Assembly (NCBI GenBank): GCA_017429345.1
Contig: JAFRPB010000134.1
Coordinates: forward strand, 1 to 53,427
Direction: 5' to 3'
Source: Clostridia bacterium
GTDB lineage: Bacteria; Bacillota; Clostridia; Oscillospirales; Acutalibacteraceae
DNA length: 53,427 nt
This document shows positions 48,126-53,427 of this stretch, piece after piece (the first letter of the stretch is position 1; each line of letters starts with the position of its first letter). A program made the translations under genes and the position numbers. Below the pieces are notes generated by a model, which saw nothing but the letters and a program-made list of their open reading frames with translations, did no database searches and was not told where the DNA came from.

Positions 48126-49220
48126 ATGGCATTTACCGCAAAAGACGTCGCCGATCTGAGAGCAAAGACCGGCGCAGGCATGATGGACTGCAAAAACGCG
48201 CTGAAGGAAACCGACGGCGACATTGAAAAAGCGATCGACGTTCTTCGTGAAAAGGGACTTGCAAAGGCCGCCAAAAAGGCCGGCAGAACCGCCGCGGAAG
48301 GCGTTGTTCTCGCATACAGCGACGATAACGGCGCGACTGTGCTCGTAGAGGTCAACTCCGAGACCGACTTCGTTGCCAAAAATGAAAAATTCCGCGACCT
48401 TGTTCTCGGCGTCGCCAAGACCGTTGCCGCGAACGATCCCGCTACCGTTGAGGAGCTTCAGGAAATGACCATGGTCGGCAAGGACGAGACCGTTGCCGCC
48501 GCGTTCCAGGAGGCTGTCCTTTCCATCGGCGAAAATATGCAGATCCGCCGTTTTGTCCGCGTGACCGATCCCGCCGTTACCTATATCCACGGCGGCGGCA
48601 GCGTGGGCGTTATCGTCACCTTTGACGCTCCCGCCGAGGTCGTCGGCGCCGACGCGTTCATCGAAATGGGCAAAAACGTCGCCATGCAGGTCGCCGCAAT
48701 GAGCCCCGAGTATGTCAGACAGAGCGAAATCCCCGCCGAGGAGCTGGCGAAGCTCAGAAACATCACGATCGAAAGCGCGCTCAATACGCCCGATTCGCTT
48801 CCCAGACCCATTCTTAATAAGGTTATCTCGAAGGCGATCGAGGACGGTCTTCTCAGCGAAGCCGATCTTGCCGCTTACGAGGCGGAGAAAAACAACAAGT
48901 TCCTCTTCAATTTCCTTTCCAAAGAAGCCGTCGCAGCGTTTGCGGGCGTCGCCGTTTCGTTCAAGGAAACGTTCCTGGGCGACATGATCTTCAACAAGGC
49001 TGTTGAAGGCCGTATCGCGAAGCAGCTCAAGGAGATCTGCCTTGAGGATCAGACCTACGTCAAGGACGACAAGTACAACGTAAAGGGCTACGTCGATTCC
49101 GTCGCGAAGGAGCTGGGCGTCAGCATCGCGATCAAGAGCTTCTACCGCTATGCCAAGGGCGAGGGCATCGAGAAGAGAAACGACGATTTTGCCGCCGAGA
49201 TCGCTTCGATGGTAAAATAA
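48126..49220 (+). CDS. tsf: Elongation factor Ts, long form
   Basis: 364 aa. N-terminal UBA-like region (DVADLRAKTGAGMMDCKNAL) and the EF-Tu-contacting TDFVAKN (80-86) are intact; the C-terminal GEGIEKRNDDFAAEI is normal. Compared with the roughly 290-310 aa common in Firmicutes there are about 55-70 extra residues, seemingly between about 225 and 290 (helical, around LSEADLAAYEAEKNNKFLF). It exchanges GDP for GTP on EF-Tu. Confidence 0.95.
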   Translation: MAFTAKDVADLRAKTGAGMMDCKNALKETDGDIEKAIDVLREKGLAKAAKKAGRTAAEGVVLAYSDDNGATVLVEVNSETDFVAKNEKFRDLVLGVAKTVAANDPATVEELQEMTMVGKDETVAAAFQEAVLSIGENMQIRRFVRVTDPAVTYIHGGGSVGVIVTFDAPAEVVGADAFIEMGKNVAMQVAAMSPEYVRQSEIPAEELAKLRNITIESALNTPDSLPRPILNKVISKAIEDGLLSEADLAAYEAEKNNKFLFNFLSKEAVAAFAGVAVSFKETFLGDMIFNKAVEGRIAKQLKEICLEDQTYVKDDKYNVKGYVDSVAKELGVSIAIKSFYRYAKGEGIEKRNDDFAAEIASMVK

Positions 49221-49242
49221 TCCCCACAGCATTCAACACTTC

Positions 49243-49270
49243 GGAGAAGGCTTTCCGCCTTCTCCGTTTT
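49243..49270 (+). terminator. Intrinsic terminator after tsf
   Basis: GGAGAAGGC-TTTCC-GCCTTCTCC followed by GTTTTG. Confidence 0.75.
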
Positions 49271-49315
49271 GCGCTTATTTGAAACGCCGTGATTTCGAAA
49301 AAGGGAGGCGCCGCC

Positions 49316-51466
49316 ATGTCGGAGCTGCTACAGAATCTGAATCCCGCGCAGACCGAGGCCGTCACGACGACCGAGGGCTTTGTGCGTGTGATCGCGGGCG
49401 CGGGCTCGGGCAAAACGCGCGCGCTGACGCATCGCTTTGCTTATCTTGTGAACGAGATCGGCGTGCTGCCGCGCAGTATTCTCTGCGTGACCTTTACCAA
49501 CAAGGCCGCCAACGAGATGCGCAAGCGTATCCACAATCTCACCGGCGACAACGATACGGGTTATATCAACACCTTCCACGGCTTCTGCGTGTCGATCCTG
49601 CAGGAGGACGCGCACGCCGTCGGCTATCCCGAAAGCTTTCTGGTGATCGACAATTCCGATATCGATCAGATGCTCGCGGTCGTCTATGAGGAGCGGGGGC
49701 TGACGCTGCGCGATATGACCTTCGCCGACGCGCGGGATATGATCGAGATCCAGAAGCTGTTCGCGCATCCCGATTATTTCCTCGATATGATCGAGCTCTC
49801 GCTCGAGGCGGTCAAGGAGAAATACGACAACGCGACGAATACGAAGGATATCATCTTTTACGGATATCTGTATCAGGAAAAGAAGTGCTTCGCCCTTGAT
49901 TACAACGACCTGATCATCTTCTCGCTGTATATTTTCGACAAAAACGAGGACATCCGCCTCAAGTGGCAGAAACGGCTCGAGTATATCATGATCGATGAGT
50001 TTCAGGATATCGATCAGCTCCAGTACCGCCTGATGTGCGCGCTCTGCGGGTATCACAAGAACCTGTTCATCGTCGGCGACCCGGATCAGACGATCTATAC
50101 CTGGCGCGGCGCGGACGTGAAATATCTGCTGGGCTTCGACAAGGCGTTCCCCGGCGTGAAAACGGTCATGATGATGCAGAATTACCGTTCGACGCCGCAG
50201 ATCCTGCGGGCGGTCAATTCGGTGATCGACAAGAACACCGACCGCATCAAAAAAGAGCTGATCCCGATGCTGCCGGACGGCGATAAAGTGCTCTGTCACC
50301 ACGGGAAAAACAGCGAGGACGAGGCGGGCTGGATCGCGTGGAAGATCGGCGAGCTGACTTCGCAGGGCGTTCCGGCGAAGGATATCGCCGTTCTCTATCG
50401 CGCGCATTACGTTTCGCGCAGCATTGAAGACGCGCTGCTCAAGGCGAAGATCCCCTATACGATCTATTCGGGCGCGCAGTTCTATGACCGCCGCGAGATA
50501 AAAGACGCGCTCTCGTATCTGCGCATGGTCATCCTGCGGGACGATCTGTCGTTCCTGCGCGTCGTGAACGTGCCCAAGCGCAACATCGGCAGGCGGCGCG
50601 TTGATTTCCTCAAGGAGAAGGCGGCGGCGGAAAACAGCACGCTGTATGAAGCGCTCGTGCGGCATCTCGACGACGAGATCTTCAGGGGCACGAAAGCGGC
50701 GTCCTTTGTCGGGCTCGTCGAGGGGTATGCTTCCCGCACCGGCGGCAGCGTGTCGGAGCTTTTATCCGCGATCCTCAACGAGAGCGGCTACGAGCGGTGG
50801 CTGCGCACCGAGGGCAGCGGCGAGCGGCTTGACAACCTCGCCGAGCTCAAGCAGTCGGTATACGATTACGAGACGACCTGCGGCGAGGAAGCGACGCCGA
50901 AGGATTATCTTGCCCACGTCGCGCTGTTTACCAATAATGATACGCCCGAAAAGAGCGATAAGATCAAGCTGATGACCGTGCACGCGGCGAAGGGGCTCGA
51001 ATTTCCTTACGTCTTTCTCTGCGGCATGAACGAGGGCGTGTTCCCCTCGCGCAAGGTCAGATCCGTCGAGGGCATGGAGGAGGAGCGCCGCCTCGCGTTC
51101 GTCGCGATGACCAGAGCTCAGAGGATGCTGTATCTGACCGAGGCGGAGGGGCGCAATCTCGATTCCTCGCCGCGCTATCCGTCGCGCTTCGTGCTCGAGA
51201 TCGACCCCGACGACCTTGAATATACGAGTCCTGTGCGCGAAGAGCTGATCAAGGACGCGCGCGAATACATTGCCGCGGCAAACACTTATCTTTTCGGAGC
51301 GAAGCCGCTTGCGCTGTTCTCTGTCGGCGACCGGGTAAAACATCCGATCATGGGGGAGGGCGCAGTCGCGGCGGTCGATACGGACGCGGGCGCTTATCTG
51401 ATTGCGTTCGACACGGTCGCGACGCCGCGGAATATTTCGTTCCGCGCCAAGCTCGAAAAAGCGTAA
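49316..51466 (+). CDS. UvrD/PcrA-like ATP-dependent 3'-5' DNA helicase
   Basis: 716 aa from ATG 49316 (GGGAGG 7 bp upstream). Superfamily 1 motifs in order: Walker A AGAGSGKT (27-34), FTNKAANEM, INTFHGFC, IDEFQDID, GDPDQTIYTWRGA, QNYRST, MTVHAAKGLEF and VAMTRAQ. The C-terminal VGDRVKHPIMGEGAV is the PcrA-type RNA-polymerase-interacting fold. It would act in nucleotide excision repair and replication-transcription conflicts. No clear partner gene; monocistronic. Confidence 0.93.
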   Translation: MSELLQNLNPAQTEAVTTTEGFVRVIAGAGSGKTRALTHRFAYLVNEIGVLPRSILCVTFTNKAANEMRKRIHNLTGDNDTGYINTFHGFCVSILQEDAHAVGYPESFLVIDNSDIDQMLAVVYEERGLTLRDMTFADARDMIEIQKLFAHPDYFLDMIELSLEAVKEKYDNATNTKDIIFYGYLYQEKKCFALDYNDLIIFSLYIFDKNEDIRLKWQKRLEYIMIDEFQDIDQLQYRLMCALCGYHKNLFIVGDPDQTIYTWRGADVKYLLGFDKAFPGVKTVMMMQNYRSTPQILRAVNSVIDKNTDRIKKELIPMLPDGDKVLCHHGKNSEDEAGWIAWKIGELTSQGVPAKDIAVLYRAHYVSRSIEDALLKAKIPYTIYSGAQFYDRREIKDALSYLRMVILRDDLSFLRVVNVPKRNIGRRRVDFLKEKAAAENSTLYEALVRHLDDEIFRGTKAASFVGLVEGYASRTGGSVSELLSAILNESGYERWLRTEGSGERLDNLAELKQSVYDYETTCGEEATPKDYLAHVALFTNNDTPEKSDKIKLMTVHAAKGLEFPYVFLCGMNEGVFPSRKVRSVEGMEEERRLAFVAMTRAQRMLYLTEAEGRNLDSSPRYPSRFVLEIDPDDLEYTSPVREELIKDAREYIAAANTYLFGAKPLALFSVGDRVKHPIMGEGAVAAVDTDAGAYLIAFDTVATPRNISFRAKLEKA

Positions 51467-51647
51467 AATCATAAGCATTCGCGAGCAAACGCCGAAAAAA
51501 CGAAGCTATTTTGATTTCGTACTCTCCGACTGAACCGAAATAAACGAAAAAATAAAAAATCATTCGCAAGAAAACGGAAGAAAAACGGAGATATTTAAAG
51601 AAATTCAAAGAACGCGTCTGTTAATTCAAAAAAATGCAAATTTTTTC

Positions 51648-51676
51648 TTGACATTGCGAAAGCAAAGTGATAATAT
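51648..51676 (+). promoter_or_regulatory. Promoter of rplM-rpsI
   Basis: TTGACA (51648-51653), 17 bp, TAATAT (51671-51676). The preceding 51467-51647 is A+T-rich and holds no gene that I can see. Confidence 0.85.
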
Positions 51677-51715
51677 ATTGCGGTAACTCAAAGATACATT
51701 TCGGAGGTCAAATCA

Positions 51716-52144
51716 ATGTCTACGTTTATGCAAAAAGCGGGCGAAGTCACCCGCGACTGGTATGTGCTGGACGCAGCCGGCAAGCCCCTCGGCAAGGTCG
51801 CCGCGGAAGCCGCCGTTCTTCTGCGCGGCAAGCACAAACCCACATTCACCCCGCACGTCGATTGCGGCGATCACGTCATCATCGTCAACGCTTCTAAGGT
51901 CATTCTGACCGGCAAAAAGCTCGATCAGAAGATGTACTACCGTCACACCGGCTATATCGGCAACATGAAAAAGGTCAAGTACAGCACGCTCATGCGCACC
52001 AAGCCCGAGTTCATCGTGACAAAGGCCGTCAAGGGTATGATCCCCGACAATACGCTCGGCAGAGCTGCGCTCACCCGTCTTCGCGTTTACGCGGGCGAGG
52101 AACACAAGCATCAGGCGCAGAAGCCCGTTGCGAGAGAGTTTTAA
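51716..52144 (+). CDS. rplM: 50S ribosomal protein L13
   Basis: 142 aa, normal length. [41 protein letters not shown] and [10 protein letters not shown] are L13 signatures. CGGAGGTC lies 8 bp before the ATG. Cotranscribed with rpsI, the standard pair, 17 bp apart. Confidence 0.97.
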   Translation: MSTFMQKAGEVTRDWYVLDAAGKPLGKVAAEAAVLLRGKHKPTFTPHVDCGDHVIIVNASKVILTGKKLDQKMYYRHTGYIGNMKKVKYSTLMRTKPEFIVTKAVKGMIPDNTLGRAALTRLRVYAGEEHKHQAQKPVAREF

Positions 52145-52161
52145 GAGGGAGGCTGAAATTA

Positions 52162-52560
52162 ATGTACGAAGGTAATCCTTATTTTTACGGCACCGGCAGA
52201 AGAAAGAAATCCGTCGCGCGCGTTCGCGTATATCCCGGCACCGGTAAGATCATCATCAACGACAGAGATATCGACGATTATTTCGGTCTTGAGACCCTCA
52301 AGCTCGTCGTCCGTCAGCCCCTGAACGTCACCGATACCCTCGGCAAGTTCGACGTCATCTGCCGCGTCAACGGCGGCGGCGTTTCCGGTCAGGCCGGCGC
52401 GATCCGCCACGGTCTTGCCAGAGCGCTCGTCCAGTTCGACGAGGCGCTTCGTCCCGCTCTCAAGAAGGCCGGCTTCCTTACCAGAGACCCCAGAATGAAG
52501 GAAAGAAAGAAATACGGTCTCAAAGGCGCCCGTCGCGCTCCGCAGTTCAGCAAGAGATAA
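52162..52560 (+). CDS. rpsI: 30S ribosomal protein S9
   Basis: 132 aa. [20 protein letters not shown] at the start and the invariant basic tail [17 protein letters not shown], whose last residues touch the P-site tRNA. The final 18 bases, encoding QFSKR and the stop, have a near copy 155 bp downstream. Confidence 0.97.
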   Translation: MYEGNPYFYGTGRRKKSVARVRVYPGTGKIIINDRDIDDYFGLETLKLVVRQPLNVTDTLGKFDVICRVNGGGVSGQAGAIRHGLARALVQFDEALRPALKKAGFLTRDPRMKERKKYGLKGARRAPQFSKR

Positions 52561-52581
52561 AGGCTGTTTTATCGCGCTTTT

Positions 52582-52614
52582 ACCGCTCACCCCGCGTGGG
52601 CGGTATTTTCTTTT
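52582..52614 (+). terminator. Intrinsic terminator after rpsI
   Basis: ACCGCTCAC-CCCGC-GTGGGCGGT (one T-G pair) followed by ATTTTCTTTT. Confidence 0.75.
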
Positions 52615-52734
52615 ATCCGAACTGCGGCATCCTCGCGGCACAGCCGCTGCGGTCGAAGCTGAAAACATGCCACCGGCATGTTTTCTAAACGCTTCGACAG
52701 TTCTCGAAGAGATAACAAACCCTTTACAATGCTC

Positions 52735-52771
52735 AAAACCCCAGGAACCACAACGGTTTCCGGGGTTTTTT
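52735..52771 (+). terminator. Intrinsic terminator (possibly bidirectional)
   Basis: AAAACCCC plus GGAA/CC pairs with GGTTTCC plus GGGGTTTTTT around ACAAC, with A-run and T-run at the two ends. Confidence 0.75.
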
Positions 52772-53007
52772 CTTTGTCTTGTTTTGTCCCAATTTGATGT
52801 TTTAAAAACGATTTTATAGGGGACAAACAGGGGACAAATCGCTTTTTAAATCGCACTGCGGGACAAATTTCGGGACAATTTTTGAGCTGATTTTCTCTCG
52901 ATTTTGAGCGATTTCGAAAAATGATGCCGTGAAAAAGTGCACAATGAACTTTTTGACTTGTTTTGTCTTGATTTGATATTTTTAAAAACTAATAAAATCG
53001 TTTTATT

Positions 53008-53048
53008 GCCCTTGAGTAGTCTTGCCGGATTATTCAAGGGCTTTTTTT
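53008..53048 (+). terminator. Intrinsic terminator
   Basis: GCCCTTGA pairs with TCAAGGGC across an 18-nt loop, followed by seven T. It overlaps the end of the doubtful minus-strand frame. Confidence 0.6.
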
Positions 53049-53427
53049 CCGTCAGATTTCACGAAATTTAAATTTGTGCAATTTGCATATGCCCCGAAAT
53101 AGGGGGGGTAATTCCTTAGTAAGTGAGGGGACCTCTCAATAGAAGAGAAAACCTCACGGAACTTTGAAAACTGAATAGTCAGATCATCGGGTACGTTAAT
53201 CAAACTGATGAGCCGCTCAGCATGTACGCATTTGCGAGAATCCAGTGCTGTAAATATCGGGTTGCTCCTGATATGGCGATGACAGGTTTGAGGATAATGA
53301 TACTTCTTAAGTAACCACTGATTAATTCGCATCTGAAGATTCGGCACGCACCTTGCTTGCATCTTTCCCGTCATATCGCCCAAAAATCCCTTGAAAGGCG
53401 ACAGCCTTCCTGCGGTCTTTTTGAACA

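Larger units (their letters stand above)
52561..53427 (+). other. A+T-rich gene-free region, probable edge of an element integrated at rpsI
   Basis: Composition changes from G+C-rich to A+T-rich after about 52690. It contains a near copy of the rpsI 3' end (52698-52715), a hairpin GAAAACATGCC/GGCATGTTTTC (52661-52685), five copies of GGGACAAA or its inverse (52783-52879), two T-tailed hairpins (52735-52771 and 53008-53048), and a stem GTGAGG/CCTCAC (53126-53158). I see no credible gene. An open minus-strand frame ends at 53030 and runs off the window, but its coding nature is doubtful. Confidence 0.5.

Noticed and set aside
53158..53178. TTTGAAAACTGAATA resembles sequence found in Firmicutes 16S-23S spacers
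   Set aside because: No rRNA or tRNA sequence lies on either side; the match is short.
53030..53427. Minus-strand open frame running off the right edge
   Set aside because: No family recognised, codon use unconvincing, and a terminator hairpin overlaps its end. It could be the end of an element gene but I cannot support it.

Overview
The window looks like a chromosomal segment of an uncultured Clostridia (Oscillospirales-like) bacterium. The grounds are Firmicutes-type gene sets: an rplU-prp-rpmA operon with a Prp-cleavable L27 extension, gatCAB, a LytTR/GHKL two-component pair, a YlmC/YmxH sporulation-type PRC-barrel protein, a dockerin and many glycan-degrading enzymes. Coding DNA is G+C-rich with strong third-position G/C. 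Fourteen promoters of sigma-70 type are legible, thirteen of them with 17-bp spacers.

Layout. 1-9.0 kb: macro-domain protein, GH27 alpha-galactosidase with a small zinc-ribbon protein, Mrp/Nbp35 ATPase, phosphodiester glycosidase, GH16 glucanase, Gfo/Idh oxidoreductase and rhamnulose-1-phosphate aldolase. 9.2-11 kb: an A+T-rich multi-pass membrane protein, probably acquired. 11.3-19.8 kb: rpoB-rpoC and rplU-prp-rpmA. 20-24.8 kb: an envelope acylation cluster (dockerin/wall-repeat SGNH hydrolase, lipoprotein, MBOAT acyltransferase, DHHW protein). 24.9-28 kb: gatCAB. 28.2-33.5 kb, minus strand: GH38 alpha-mannosidase with a LytTR regulator and GHKL kinase in one operon. 34-39.3 kb: YlmC, LicD, a cytidylyltransferase-kinase fusion and a flippase, which together resemble a lic-type surface decoration pathway. 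39.5-46.8 kb: unknown protein, GH63-like glucosidase, MFS transporter, LRR protein, YegP-like protein. 47.3-52.6 kb: rpsB-tsf, UvrD/PcrA helicase, rplM-rpsI. 52.6 kb to the end: A+T-rich DNA without a credible gene, probably the edge of an element integrated at the 3' end of rpsI.

The most unusual content is between the genes. At least a dozen intergenic regions carry arrays of short tandem repeats whose unit is almost always 7 bp although the unit sequence differs from place to place (CGGCAAT, GGAATGA, CCCGAGT, AGGCAAT, GAGGAAG, GGATATC, AGAGGCC and others). In most cases an array on the left is matched by an inverted array of the same heptamer on the right, so each element is a large imperfect palindrome around a core. 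Two elements (35485-36205 and 42250-42830) carry as cargo a small A+T-rich gene for a four-helix-bundle protein of the 23S-rRNA-intervening-sequence/Avd family. Others carry only short cores. Many start exactly at a stop codon. A shared terminal motif close to AAATTCTGATTTATCGGG supplies the stop codon for several unrelated genes, so that unrelated proteins end in Lys-Tyr, Lys-Phe or Lys-Ser. I interpret these as a family of mobile palindromic elements, with four-helix-bundle-encoding members as candidate autonomous forms and the rest as non-autonomous forms. That is inference and needs comparative genomics.
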